Shown one piece after another: positions 29,852 through 38,621 of a DNA stretch of 64,000 nt. Under the pieces are notes generated by a model. That model was not told the DNA's origin, did not search any database, and worked only from the letters and a program-made list of their open reading frames with translations. The stretch comes from Sediminicola sp. YIK13 (GTDB lineage Bacteria; Bacteroidota; Bacteroidia; Flavobacteriales; Flavobacteriaceae): contig NZ_CP010535.1 in the NCBI RefSeq assembly GCF_001430825.1, positions 2,708,501 through 2,772,500 on the forward strand. The letters run 5' to 3'. Position 1 is the first letter of the stretch, and every line of letters begins with the position of its first letter. A program made the translations under genes and the position numbers.

Positions 29852-32038
29852 CTATGCTTTGCCAAGTAGTGAAAAATCCAAATGACGTTTCATAAGGTCT
29901 GTATTCTTGACCATAACTACAACTTCATCCCCTAATTGATAAGTTTTTTTGGTCTTATCGCCCACAATGGCATATTCTTTTTCATCAAAGGTATAATAAT
30001 CATCCTTTATATCCCTGATACGAACCATACCCTCACATTTATTCTCAATTATCTCTACATAGATTCCCCATTCTGTCACCCCTGTAATTACCCCGACAAA
30101 CTCTTGGTCCTTGTGATCGTCCATGAATTTGATCTGCATGTATTTAATAGAGTCCCGTTCGGCATTGGCCGCTAAAGATTCCATATTAGAAGAGTGCTTA
30201 CATTTTTCCTCGTATATATCAGCTTTGGCCGAATTGCCCCCGTCCAGATAATGCTGTAACAAACGGTGGACCATAACATCCGGATATCTCCTGATTGGGG
30301 AAGTGAAATGACTGTAATAATCAAAGGCCAATCCATAATGACCTATATTATCGGTGGTATAAATAGCCTTGCTCATACTGCGTATAGCCAGGGTATCCAC
30401 TAAATTTTGTTCTTTCTTACCTTTCACATCCTCCAAAAGCTTATTTAAAGAGTCGCTTATCTCTTTTTTGCTTTTAAAGTTAAGACTATGTCCAAAACGG
30501 GAAATTATACCATTTAAAGCCATTAATTTCTCTTCGTTGGGCTCATCGTGTATTCTATAGACGAAAGTTTTTACAGGCTTTTGTTTTCCTATAAACTCCG
30601 CAACCTTACGGTTGGCCAATAACATAAATTCTTCAATTAATTTATTGGCATCCTTACTTTCTTTAAAGTATACTCCTTCTGGTTCACTATTCTCATTTAA
30701 ATTAAACCTCACTTCTACCTTATCAAAGGAAATAGCTCCGGCCTTCATACGTTTTTCTCTGAGAATTTTTGCCAACCTATCAAAGGTCAAAGTAGCACTA
30801 ACCACCTCATCATCCACGGAATAAGAATTTCCTCGAATAGAAACATCATCAGGAATATTCCCTGAACCACTTTCTATAATATATTGGGCTTCTTCGTAGG
30901 CAAATCTTTCATTGGAATTTATAACAGTTCTTCCAAACCATTGATTTTGTAAAATGGCCTTGTCATCCAATTCAAAAATAGCAGAAAAAGTATATTTCTC
31001 TTCATTTGGCCTAAGAGAACAAGCGTTGTTGGATAAGACTTCTGGTAACATCGGGACCACCCTGTCCACAAGGTATACGGACGTAGCCCTTTCATAAGCT
31101 TCGTCATCCAATATAGTATCCGTCTTTAGGTAATGCGAAACATCTGCAATATGTACGCCTATTTCATAATTTCCATTTTCCAATTTTTGAAACGAAAGGG
31201 CATCATCAAAATCCTTTGCATCCTTGGGATCAATTGTAAAAGTCAATACGTCACGCATATCCCTTCTTTTAGCAATTTCCTCCTCTTTAATAGAAGTATC
31301 CAGTTTGTCTGCAAAATGTTCCACCTCCAAAGGAAATTCATAAGGCAAACCGTATTCAGCCAGTATGGAATGTATTTCTGTATTGTGTTCTCCTGGTTTT
31401 CCAAGAACCTCTGTAATCTCTCCCATAGGAGAATCCCGGTCATCTGGCCAATCAACTATTTTAACAATAACCTTATCCCCATCATTAGCTTTGCCAATTT
31501 TATCCAAGGGAACAAAAATATCGGTATACATTCTATGATCAGATGGTCGTATAAAGGCAAACGTCTTTTGAAGATCTACGATCCCAACAAAAGTTGATTT
31601 TTTCCTCTCAATAACTTTGGTAATCTCACCTTCCAATTTTCTTCCTCTTCTTCTTGGATAGATATACACATCTACGGTATCTCCATGAAAAGCCTTCTTT
31701 AATTTATTGAAAGGAATAAATACATCATCATCCAAACCTTCCACAATGATATAGGCATTTCCTCTTCCCGTAATATCTACACGACCTGTATGGTACGTTT
31801 TTGTACTTGGTATTGCTTTGTATTGGCCGGTACCTTCTTCCAGTATCCTTTTTTTCTCTTTCAGTTCAACCAACTTTTTTATAAGTTCATTTCTACCGTT
31901 ACCTTCAGTTATATTAAGTTTAGCGGCTATTTGTTTATAATTAAAGCTTTTGCCTTCTCCATTTTCCAACACGGTAAAAATGCCTTTGGTAATCTCGTTT
32001 CTCTTCTGGCTTTTTGACCTTTTATTCTTCTTTGACAT
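29852..32038 (-). CDS. rnr: Ribonuclease R
   Basis: 728 residues from ATG 32038 (MSKKNKRSKSQKR); an ATG nine bases upstream is equally readable. RNase R is a processive 3'-5' exoribonuclease that degrades structured RNA. Domain order: basic N-terminus with a winged-helix segment (ITKGIFTVLENGEGKSFNYK), cold-shock domains (about 80-230), the RNB catalytic domain with FTIDPKDAKDFDDALSF holding the metal-binding aspartates, PIRRYPDVMVHRLLQHYL, and a C-terminal S1 domain (GVITGVTEWGIYVEI). The long K-rich C-terminal tail of the E. coli protein is absent. Transcribed away from the 619-bp AT-rich gap. Confidence 0.95.
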   Translation of the reverse strand: MSKKNKRSKSQKRNEITKGIFTVLENGEGKSFNYKQIAAKLNITEGNGRNELIKKLVELKEKKRILEEGTGQYKAIPSTKTYHTGRVDITGRGNAYIIVEGLDDDVFIPFNKLKKAFHGDTVDVYIYPRRRGRKLEGEITKVIERKKSTFVGIVDLQKTFAFIRPSDHRMYTDIFVPLDKIGKANDGDKVIVKIVDWPDDRDSPMGEITEVLGKPGEHNTEIHSILAEYGLPYEFPLEVEHFADKLDTSIKEEEIAKRRDMRDVLTFTIDPKDAKDFDDALSFQKLENGNYEIGVHIADVSHYLKTDTILDDEAYERATSVYLVDRVVPMLPEVLSNNACSLRPNEEKYTFSAIFELDDKAILQNQWFGRTVINSNERFAYEEAQYIIESGSGNIPDDVSIRGNSYSVDDEVVSATLTFDRLAKILREKRMKAGAISFDKVEVRFNLNENSEPEGVYFKESKDANKLIEEFMLLANRKVAEFIGKQKPVKTFVYRIHDEPNEEKLMALNGIISRFGHSLNFKSKKEISDSLNKLLEDVKGKKEQNLVDTLAIRSMSKAIYTTDNIGHYGLAFDYYSHFTSPIRRYPDVMVHRLLQHYLDGGNSAKADIYEEKCKHSSNMESLAANAERDSIKYMQIKFMDDHKDQEFVGVITGVTEWGIYVEIIENKCEGMVRIRDIKDDYYTFDEKEYAIVGDKTKKTYQLGDEVVVMVKNTDLMKRHLDFSLLGKA

Positions 32039-32047
32039 TAATTTCAT

Positions 32048-32666
32048 TTATTTCTGGAAAATTACAAATTATAATCCATTGAAGCTTGTTCTGACAATCA
32101 TCTTAACTTAATCCTAAGAAAAAACATATGATGTTATAAACATATATACTATAATATTCTTTTTCTTTTATTAATTTAAAAAATCAATGGTGGTTATAAT
32201 AGGCTGTTAATAGTAGATATAAAAAAGTGGACAAAAGATTGTATTGTATGGAAATGAAAACTTGTTGACATTTTATACACCACTTATATTCTTAATTTTA
32301 TCTTAAAAATCAAGTTATTATAAATTTCATTAACGATTATTCATAACCGTTATCAACATGATTTTCTTAATAGTTTGACCTGCGGATAATGTTAACTTCG
32401 GAGAAGAAACGTTTAATATCTTTTTCCTATTTAATCAGAAGTAAATGATGCTAGATCCAATTAATTTTCTAATTGAATTTAAAGGATGGAAATAAAAATT
32501 TAGTCGTTACTTTTTATGAGGTTGTTATTAACAATTAACAATAAAACCTAAGATGCATAATTACAGCTAGTTTGGTGAAACTTGAAATTTATGTTGTTAA
32601 CAACCCCTATTTTGTTGTAAAACCATAGGTTGTTGTACATTTGTATAGGATTAATATGATAATGTT
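32048..32666. other. 619-bp AT-rich intergenic region; candidate replication origin
   Basis: No gene is visible. It lies between the divergent rnr and rpiB genes. It holds near-matches to the DnaA box TTATCCACA: TTATCAACA at 32350-32358 (one mismatch), TTATCCGCA on the minus strand at 32381-32389 (one mismatch) and TTATACACC at 32273-32281 (two). It has long A/T stretches and several GTTAAC-type motifs. The parS cluster is 5.6 kb away. The right end carries the rpiB promoter. The origin call is an inference. Confidence 0.3.
32615..32643 (+). promoter_or_regulatory. rpiB promoter (-33 TTG / -7 TACATTTG)
   Basis: TTG at 32615-32617 and a perfect TAnnTTTG element, TACATTTG, at 32636-32643 with an 18-bp spacer. 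The start codon is 23 bp further on. Confidence 0.65.
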
Positions 32667-33098
32667 ATGAAAATAGCTATTGGAAATGACCACGCGGGAA
32701 CAGAGTATAAATTGGCCGTTATTGGACTCCTAAAATCAATGAAAATTGAGGTACAGAACTATGGTACCGATGGGACGGATAGTGTGGACTATCCTGATTT
32801 TGTGCATCCGGTTGCCAATGATGTAGAAAATGGCGATGTTGATTTCGGTATCATTATATGTGGTAGTGGCAACGGGGCCTCCATGACTGCCAATAAACAT
32901 CAAAAGGTACGTTGTGCACTTTGTTGGAATAAGGAGATTGTATCCTTGGCACGGCAACACAACGATGCCAACATTCTCAGTTTGCCTGCAAGATACATTT
33001 CATTGCCCCAGGCATTGGAAATGGTAAAAACTTTCTTGGAAACCAAATTTGAAGGAGGAAGACACGAAAGAAGGATTGAAAAAATAGCCTGTTCGTAA
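32667..33098 (+). CDS. rpiB: Ribose-5-phosphate isomerase B
   Basis: 143 residues, the usual size. It interconverts ribose 5-phosphate and ribulose 5-phosphate in the pentose phosphate pathway. IAIGNDHAGTEYK carries the substrate-binding Asp8-His9. GIIICGSGNGASMTANK contains the catalytic Cys65 and the anion hole, and the following RCALCW and RHNDANILSLPAR segments are typical of RpiB/LacAB. It has its own promoter. Confidence 0.93.
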   Translation: MKIAIGNDHAGTEYKLAVIGLLKSMKIEVQNYGTDGTDSVDYPDFVHPVANDVENGDVDFGIIICGSGNGASMTANKHQKVRCALCWNKEIVSLARQHNDANILSLPARYISLPQALEMVKTFLETKFEGGRHERRIEKIACS

Positions 33099-33159
33099 TA
33101 CATCACCGTCCCTAGAAGATGAATTGTTGTTATTATAACAAGTACAACTCCTTTTATTA

Positions 33160-33612
33160 ATGGATACCATGAGGGTAGAAATAAAAAACTTCCAAGAACT
33201 GACAACCAGCCAGTTGTATGACATTCTTCAGCTAAGAAGTGAGGTTTTTGTAGTGGAACAAGACTGTGTATACCAAGACTTGGATGGGAAGGATCAAAAA
33301 GCCCTACATATCATAGGGTATAAGGAAAATGAGGTAGTAGCGTATACCCGAATTTTCAAAAGTGGGGATTATTTTAAAGAGGCCAGTATAGGCAGGGTAG
33401 TTGTAAAATCTTCAGAAAGGAAATTTGGTTTTGGTGTTGATATTATGAAAGCATCTATTGCCGCAGTTGAAGAATATTTTAAGGAAAGCACTATTCATCT
33501 CTCTGCACAGTGTTATTTAATTAAATTCTATAATTCACTGGGATTTAAGGAGGTAGGAGAAGAATATCTGGAAGATGGGATTCCCCATATAGGAATGACT
33601 AGACATAAATAA
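33160..33612 (+). CDS. ElaA-like GNAT N-acetyltransferase
   Basis: 150 residues. The N-terminus LYDILQLRSEVFVVEQDCVY followed by DLDGKDQKALHI is the ElaA subgroup signature. Acetyl-CoA binding motif A is IGRVVVKSSERKFGFG (about 85-100) and the C-terminal YNSLGFKEVGEEYLEDGIPH is also typical. The acceptor is unknown. It follows rpiB by 61 bp and ends in its own terminator. Confidence 0.85.
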   Translation: MDTMRVEIKNFQELTTSQLYDILQLRSEVFVVEQDCVYQDLDGKDQKALHIIGYKENEVVAYTRIFKSGDYFKEASIGRVVVKSSERKFGFGVDIMKASIAAVEEYFKESTIHLSAQCYLIKFYNSLGFKEVGEEYLEDGIPHIGMTRHK

Positions 33613-33633
33613 AGGAGGCTTTGGCCTCCTTTT
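33611..33633 (+). terminator. Terminator of the GNAT gene
   Basis: AAAGGAGGC pairs with GCCTCCTTT around a four-base loop, beginning at the stop codon and ending in T residues. Confidence 0.75.
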
Positions 33634-33656
33634 ATAATTTCACAAAGAAATATATT

Positions 33657-34031
33657 TTATACTTTCATCAAGTGATCGCCGTCCATATTGAGATCTTCCA
33701 TTAGGGTATTGGTAAATTTATAATGCCCTTTGGTAGTGATGATCTTGAAACGATTACTTTTCATTCTGCTCAAGGTATCCAAGAACAACCATTTTGATTT
33801 AAGCAGGGAGTGTTTTTCTGATTTAAGGCTGATATCGAAAAAATATTTTCTACCATTTTTAATAGCCACTATATCCGGAGTAACCCTCATTCCGCTACTC
33901 TTTTTAAGATACGATTTAGGATGTTCGAATCCCTCCAAATCTGCTTTAATGGATTCAAAGCCTCTGGATTCTAAATGGCTTATAGATTTCTTTAAAAATT
34001 CTTGGTTTTCTAGCTTTTCTTCATGTATCAT
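33657..34031 (-). CDS. Small protein with a possible PD-(D/E)xK nuclease-like core
   Basis: 124 residues and I do not recognise a named family. The segment VTPDIVAIKNGRKYFFDISL followed by K resembles the PD-...-(D/E)-x-K core of small restriction-like nucleases: PD, a turn, then a hydrophobic strand with D and K. The final K spacing is off by one or two from the classical pattern, so catalytic activity is doubtful. The rest is helical and basic. Transcribed alone. Confidence 0.55.
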   Translation of the reverse strand: MIHEEKLENQEFLKKSISHLESRGFESIKADLEGFEHPKSYLKKSSGMRVTPDIVAIKNGRKYFFDISLKSEKHSLLKSKWLFLDTLSRMKSNRFKIITTKGHYKFTNTLMEDLNMDGDHLMKV

Positions 34032-34208
34032 ACCTCAAAAGATACTATAAAATTATTAAAATACCAATTTAAAGATTTGATTAACAGTATTTTAACGAAT
34101 AAAGATGATTTACTAATCTCAAGCATTTAAGTCGAAAAAAATCTATTTTATAAACAATGAACGAAGATAGCACGGTATTCTAATTTTAGACAGCCATTTT
34201 ACTTGGTA

Positions 34209-34216
34209 TATATTTG
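34209..34216 (+). promoter_or_regulatory. -7 element of the HopJ-like gene
   Basis: TATATTTG, a perfect TAnnTTTG match, 28 bp before the start codon. No convincing -33 TTG. Confidence 0.45.
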
Positions 34217-34244
34217 TACTATCAAACTATAAAATCAGTGATCA

Positions 34245-34589
34245 ATGACCGTATCTGCCTTTGTTGAAAAATTGAGAAATGATCCACAAGAAATATCGTT
34301 CAAGGAAACCATAGCCGTTATTGAGGACCATTATTTATTTGAGCCCGTAAGGTTTACCAATGGAAGGCTGGTAAACGAGGCTGGGCAGAATTCAGGATCT
34401 TGTAAATTGCTTTTTTTTGCTAAGCTCCATAATTTGAACAAAGCAGAAGCCCTAGTTTGTTTTGGAGACTATTATCGCCAAGATGTTTTAAAAAACCTCA
34501 ATGGGGAAAATCATCAGAACATTAGGAATTTTATGCAAACGGGATGGGAGGGTATATCTTTTGATAATAATGCCCTCATCAAAAAATAA
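34245..34589 (+). CDS. HopJ-family protein
   Basis: 114 residues matching the HopJ family throughout: FKETIAVIEDHYLFEPVRFTNG, NEAGQNSGSCKLLFFAKLHN and CFGDYYRQDVL. The family was named from a proposed Pseudomonas type III effector, but it is a widespread cytoplasmic protein in many bacteria that lack type III secretion. No injectisome gene is present. Function unknown. Confidence 0.85.
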   Translation: MTVSAFVEKLRNDPQEISFKETIAVIEDHYLFEPVRFTNGRLVNEAGQNSGSCKLLFFAKLHNLNKAEALVCFGDYYRQDVLKNLNGENHQNIRNFMQTGWEGISFDNNALIKK

Positions 34590-34594
34590 CTGCG

Positions 34595-35584
34595 CTATAA
34601 GGGAAACACATCTTTAATATGGGCCACATTAAACCCATTTTCCAATACTTTTTTATAGGCACTGCTATTTTTGTCCAACAAGGGGTTGGTATGGTTTAAA
34701 TGGATGAAATAGATCTTGGATTTTTCTTTGGGCGATAGGTCTTTAAAAAGGGCCATACTCTCTATTACAAATGGATGTGGTATCTGGGTTATATCCCTAT
34801 TGTCCAATTCTTCCCCATCGTAGAAGGTAGCATCAATAAAGGCTAGATCTACTTTGGAAATAGACGCAATGATACTGTTGTCCCATTTGTGCCACTTGTC
34901 AATATCAGGTATAAATAGCACTTTTTTATGGGGGCCAAATATGGTAAACCCAACGGTTTCGGAATACTCGTCCCTGTGCGGTACTATAATTGGGGAAACG
35001 CTAAGATGGGGGGTAAGCCTAAGCTCTCCCGGCTCTGATAGCTCCTTCAGGGCAATATTATTATTGTTCACCAGCTGGCTCCAAGGCCCGTTCTCTTCTA
35101 AGAATGATTTCATTTTGGGCATGGTAAATACAGGAACAGCCTTTGAACTCATCGCTTCCTTTCCCAGATACATAAGACCAGTATAGTGTCCTATATGTGC
35201 ATGGGTAAGGAATATCCCATCGGGCATTTCTTCTTTTATGGACGTGTCGTAGTTTTTTAGTGCTTTTAGTTGTTTGGAAATATCTGGTGTGGCCTCAAAG
35301 AGATATTTCTTTTTGTGATCAGAATCCACTACGCCCAAGGAGACTACCCTTCTTTCTTCACTGGGTTCTAAAAATAGATTTTCACAACAAGTTTTGGTAC
35401 ATCCAATATGAGGTGAGCCCGCGTCCTGGACAGTTCCCAAAATGATCAGGGAAACTTTGTTTTTAATAGGGGATCCATTAACAGGTTCCTGTTTTTTTTG
35501 GGGCTTGGATTGAGTGTTTTCCTTGCAGGCAACCAAGGTCACTACACTTATAAGACCCAGATATAATATCCTTTTAATAGTCAA
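34595..35584 (-). CDS. PqqB-like metallo-beta-lactamase-fold lipoprotein
   Basis: 329 residues. A lipoprotein signal ends at Cys20 (VVTLVAC). The mature protein begins IILGTVQDAGSPHIGC, the hallmark of PqqB-type proteins, then CTKTCC. The metal motif reads LTHAHIGHYTG near residue 128, so the usual Asp of HxHxDH is Ile, and later PHRDEYSETVGF and LAFIDATFYDG are family segments. No other pqq gene is in the window. A periplasmic hydrolase, possibly acting with the GMC enzyme upstream, is more likely than PQQ synthesis. It overlaps the pentapeptide gene by 11 bp. Confidence 0.75.
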   Translation of the reverse strand: MTIKRILYLGLISVVTLVACKENTQSKPQKKQEPVNGSPIKNKVSLIILGTVQDAGSPHIGCTKTCCENLFLEPSEERRVVSLGVVDSDHKKKYLFEATPDISKQLKALKNYDTSIKEEMPDGIFLTHAHIGHYTGLMYLGKEAMSSKAVPVFTMPKMKSFLEENGPWSQLVNNNNIALKELSEPGELRLTPHLSVSPIIVPHRDEYSETVGFTIFGPHKKVLFIPDIDKWHKWDNSIIASISKVDLAFIDATFYDGEELDNRDITQIPHPFVIESMALFKDLSPKEKSKIYFIHLNHTNPLLDKNSSAYKKVLENGFNVAHIKDVFPL

Positions 35585-36146
35585 TTTTTATTTGGTATTT
35601 GGCCAATAGCCCCAGTGCCCCATCGGTGGAGAATTTGGCATTTTTTAATTTATTCTTATCCGGGTCCATTTGAATATGATTGGAAGTGGAAAAGTCTACC
35701 TTTTCCAAATTTGTTCTATCAAAAATGACATTTCTAAGGTTACATTGGTCAAAGGTAGCCCCCAATAAGTTCACCTCTGAAAAATCGGCCCCTTCCAGAT
35801 TACAATGTACAAATTTCGTTTCAGGAATATTTTTCTGATAAAAGTTTGATAATTTCAAGTTGCACCCAAAAAAACTTACCTGAAATAAAAAGTCATCCAT
35901 TTCATCAAAACGCAGCCCCATCAGTTTACAATCCTCAAATACCACATCCCTGAAAGAAGCATTTTTTAGATGCGCCATACTAAAATTACAATCGCTAAAA
36001 GTGCACTCTTCAAATATAATTTGGGATAGGTAGCAATTAGAAAAAACACAGTTGTTGAAGGAACAATTTTCATAGGACCCTTTTTGTAAAGGGGATTCAA
36101 GAAAATTGACGCCCTTAAAAGATTCCTCTTCAATATACTGGTCCAT
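35574..36146 (-). CDS. Pentapeptide-repeat protein
   Basis: 190 residues made almost wholly of A(D/N)LxX-type five-residue units (for example CSFNNCVFSNCYLS, CNLEGADFSEVNLLGATFDQ), folding into a right-handed quadrilateral beta-helix. There is no signal peptide, so it is cytoplasmic. Many such proteins have no known function; some, such as Qnr/MfpA, mimic DNA to protect gyrase. Nothing here supports that role. It overlaps the PqqB-like gene and lies 48 bp after the GMC gene. Confidence 0.85.
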   Translation of the reverse strand: MDQYIEEESFKGVNFLESPLQKGSYENCSFNNCVFSNCYLSQIIFEECTFSDCNFSMAHLKNASFRDVVFEDCKLMGLRFDEMDDFLFQVSFFGCNLKLSNFYQKNIPETKFVHCNLEGADFSEVNLLGATFDQCNLRNVIFDRTNLEKVDFSTSNHIQMDPDKNKLKNAKFSTDGALGLLAKYQIKIDY

Positions 36147-36194
36147 AGGTTAACTAATTTTTATTCGGTTAGTAAGAGTAAGCTACATGAGTTA

Positions 36195-37745
36195 TTAGAG
36201 AATGGGTTCTTTTAATTTTTCTTTTAAATGTTCGGATAGACGAAGGGAAAGTGCTACCAGGGTTAGGGTTGGATTAGGGGCACCAGAGGTGGTATAACAC
36301 CCTGAACCTGCCACATAAAGGTTTGCGATCCCGTGTACCTTGCAATTGGCGTCTACCACTCCTTGTTTGGGACTATTGGCCATTCTAGTGGTCCCCATAT
36401 GATGCCATCCTCCGTTTACAGTGTCCGGAAAACTGTCGTCGTTTGGATCTTGAAGGAACTCTAATAGGCGTACTCTTCCCAAATTTGATATCCCCATTTG
36501 TTGCCCGATAAGCTCGTATATCTTCCGGATACTTCTTTTATCCAAGGCCGTAAGTTCCCAATGAAGGTGTGCCCTGGGGACACCAAGGGCATCTAGCTCC
36601 GAACCTAGGGTTATTCTGGAATTGGGATTGGGTGCCTGTTCTATACGGGTGTTGAGCTGATAAGCCTTGGAAATGGCACCCTTGTTGTCTTTTTTTGCTT
36701 TTTCAGCGGCCAAATCCCAATCCTTCATCATATTTTTCATGGCTTTTTTAGGATTCCCATTGGTCCATGTTTCCAATTTGGATTTTTGAAGCCTTCCAAT
36801 AGTTAAGGGGACCAGAGACGCTGTGCCGTTCAAAATACGATGTTCTTTTTGCATTTGTTCGGAAATAGCCAATTCCGCACTGGCCTTGGTCTTCCCAAAG
36901 GTCCAGGAATAAAGGTCTGTAGGAAAAGGTTTGGACAGCCAAAGTTCTGCAGAAGGGACCTCCAAATGCTCCATAAAATAACGTCCCACAAGGTCATTGT
37001 CATTGCCCAAACCATTTTTGGAAATGGACTTGGAAGCCAAAAGGAGTCGCGCATTTTGTATGGCACCGCAGGCCATTATAAAATATTTTGCCTTCACGGT
37101 ATGGGATTTGCCCGCAAGGGTTTTTATGGTCGCTTCCCCAATATGGTTGCCATTGGAATTGGCATTTATTTCTGTAACACTGGCATAGGTATAAAGTTGT
37201 ATTTTTTTGGCATCTAGAAGGGTATCCTTATATATTTTTCCAAATCTGGCCTGGCTGTATTGCCACATTTTATTCCAAACCACATTTTTGTCCAAAGGAA
37301 AGGGATTTAAGTTCGGAAGAACACTGCGCCAATATTCAAAATCGTAATTGTAAGGGCCTAGTTGCAACGTTTCATGTGCCTTTTTATAAAAGGGATCAAG
37401 ATCTTTTTTGGTAATGGGCCAACCACTATGGGGTACCCAGTTGCGTTCCATAAAGTCTATGTTGTCAAAAGGTGAGCACATTCCCGCCCAATGCCCTGTT
37501 GTGCCTCCAAAATAATGTAACCTACTTGATTTTAAAGGATAATATTTCTGGCCAGAAGTCTCTCCAGCATAGGAATTTTGGACTTCATCTTCATATGAAA
37601 ATCCTCCACCCTCCAATAGGATCACCTTAAATGGAGAATTGATCCAATCCAGGGCTATACTAATACCAGCAGCACCTGCTCCTATGATGCAGATGTCACC
37701 TTCTATGGTCGTATTGGCGTCCAATTCACGAGCATCTATATGCAT
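36195..37745 (-). CDS. GMC-family FAD-dependent oxidoreductase
   Basis: 516 residues from ATG 37745, one base after the stop of the upstream gene; an upstream ATG at 37820 would overlap that gene by 74 bp and adds nothing conserved. The FAD motif GDICIIGAGAAGISIALDW lies near residue 15 and GGTTGHWAGMC with W-x-P-H-S-G-W-P follows. The C-terminus has GGWHHMGTTRM and NLYVAGSGCYTTSGAPNPT, the active-site His and FAD end of GMC enzymes. It probably oxidises a sugar or polyol in the periplasm, exported together with the Tat-signal-bearing small subunit encoded upstream. It has no signal of its own. The substrate is unknown. Confidence 0.88.
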   Translation of the reverse strand: MHIDARELDANTTIEGDICIIGAGAAGISIALDWINSPFKVILLEGGGFSYEDEVQNSYAGETSGQKYYPLKSSRLHYFGGTTGHWAGMCSPFDNIDFMERNWVPHSGWPITKKDLDPFYKKAHETLQLGPYNYDFEYWRSVLPNLNPFPLDKNVVWNKMWQYSQARFGKIYKDTLLDAKKIQLYTYASVTEINANSNGNHIGEATIKTLAGKSHTVKAKYFIMACGAIQNARLLLASKSISKNGLGNDNDLVGRYFMEHLEVPSAELWLSKPFPTDLYSWTFGKTKASAELAISEQMQKEHRILNGTASLVPLTIGRLQKSKLETWTNGNPKKAMKNMMKDWDLAAEKAKKDNKGAISKAYQLNTRIEQAPNPNSRITLGSELDALGVPRAHLHWELTALDKRSIRKIYELIGQQMGISNLGRVRLLEFLQDPNDDSFPDTVNGGWHHMGTTRMANSPKQGVVDANCKVHGIANLYVAGSGCYTTSGAPNPTLTLVALSLRLSEHLKEKLKEPIL

Positions 37746-37746
37746 A

Positions 37747-38136
37747 TTAGATGAGATTTGATTCTGAAATGGAGAAAAGGGCACACTGTACGGCTTCTGT
37801 TTCTGAAAGGATCCACCCATCTAAAACGACAGTATTTCCAGTTTCGTAATCCTTTTTAACCTCTTGTTCCAAAATAGATGCGAGATCGCTGGTATCTTTA
37901 TTTATGTTTTCAGTAAGGAAACCTTGTAATTTCTCTTCCAGGCCATTGTCGGGAAACTGATTACAGTACATCTTGCCCATTTCTACAATATCAGAGGGCT
38001 CTAAAATAGTGGTCAGAATTCTAGGCTCGTAAAGTGGGTTTTTCTTTTTGTTGCTTTTTTTCCATACACAGTAAGACGGAACGGCCACAGTTGCAAGTCC
38101 GGCCAAGGAAAGCAAAAAGAAATTACGTCTTTTCAT
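37747..38136 (-). CDS. Gluconate 2-dehydrogenase subunit 3-like protein with Tat signal
   Basis: 129 residues. The start MKRRNFFLLSLAGLATVAVP is a twin-arginine signal. The mature part (ILEPSDIVEMGKMYCNQFP, LDGWILSETEAVQCALF) matches the small subunit that accompanies GMC dehydrogenases, where it carries the flavin subunit through the Tat system. The stop codon and the GMC start are one base apart, so translation is coupled and equal amounts are expected. Confidence 0.8.
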   Translation of the reverse strand: MKRRNFFLLSLAGLATVAVPSYCVWKKSNKKKNPLYEPRILTTILEPSDIVEMGKMYCNQFPDNGLEEKLQGFLTENINKDTSDLASILEQEVKKDYETGNTVVLDGWILSETEAVQCALFSISESNLI

Positions 38137-38456
38137 TTTGGTTGGTTTATTGTGGTGGAAAAGTTACTAATATCCCGATACCGAAAAACAAATTCTAAAA
38201 AAGAATTTCTAGGGGGTCCGAAATTAAATAAAAACAGTCCTAAAGATAAAAAATACCCTGGAAATTAAGTGTATCTTCAAGTATGTAGAAGTCGATAATT
38301 TGACTTTTAGCTAAAATTTGGAGGGTTAAAAGGTTAAAAGCATGTTATATTGTTTAACAAAATATAAAAATAGATAAACATTTTGTAAATTTACCAAGTA
38401 CATGTTAATATCGACTTAAGAAAGTATGTACTCCAAAATTTAATACATAAATTGCT
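38137..38456. other. 320-bp divergent intergenic region
   Basis: It lies between the minus-strand dehydrogenase operon and the plus-strand small-protein operon. It is AT-rich, and TAAATTTA at about 38383 is the only weak -7-like element for the rightward genes. I see no gene. Confidence 0.4.
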
Positions 38457-38621
38457 ATGTTCGGATTATTCAAAAAAAAATCAGAAAAAGAAGTTCTTCA
38501 GGAAAAATATCAAAAACTAATGAAGGAGGCACATGCCCTTTCCACCACTAACCGAAAGCAAAGTGATGAAAAAGTATTTGAGGCCGAAGAAATTATGAAG
38601 CAATTGGAACAATTAGATTGA
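38457..38621 (+). CDS. Lacal_2735-like small protein
   Basis: 54 residues, below common length cut-offs. It begins MFGLFKKKSEKEVLQEKYQK and continues as one charged helix containing ALSTTNRKQSDEK. This pattern matches the Lacal_2735 family of Bacteroidota, of unknown function. Its TGA stop overlaps the ATG of the next gene (TGATG), so the two are probably translated together. Confidence 0.75.
   Translation: MFGLFKKKSEKEVLQEKYQKLMKEAHALSTTNRKQSDEKVFEAEEIMKQLEQLD

Noticed and set aside
32598-32637. TGTTGT repeats before rpiB as a third copy of the adhesin promoter module
   Set aside because: The spacing is 18 bp instead of 21 and the other blocks are missing.
34245-34589. HopJ-like protein as a type III effector
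   Set aside because: The family is common in bacteria without type III secretion and no injectisome gene is present.
34595-35584. PQQ biosynthesis locus
   Set aside because: Only a PqqB-like gene is present, and it has a lipoprotein signal and an altered metal motif.
37746-37820. Longer N-terminus for the GMC oxidoreductase
   Set aside because: It would overlap the upstream gene by 74 bp with no conserved residues; ATG 37745 is one base after that gene's stop.
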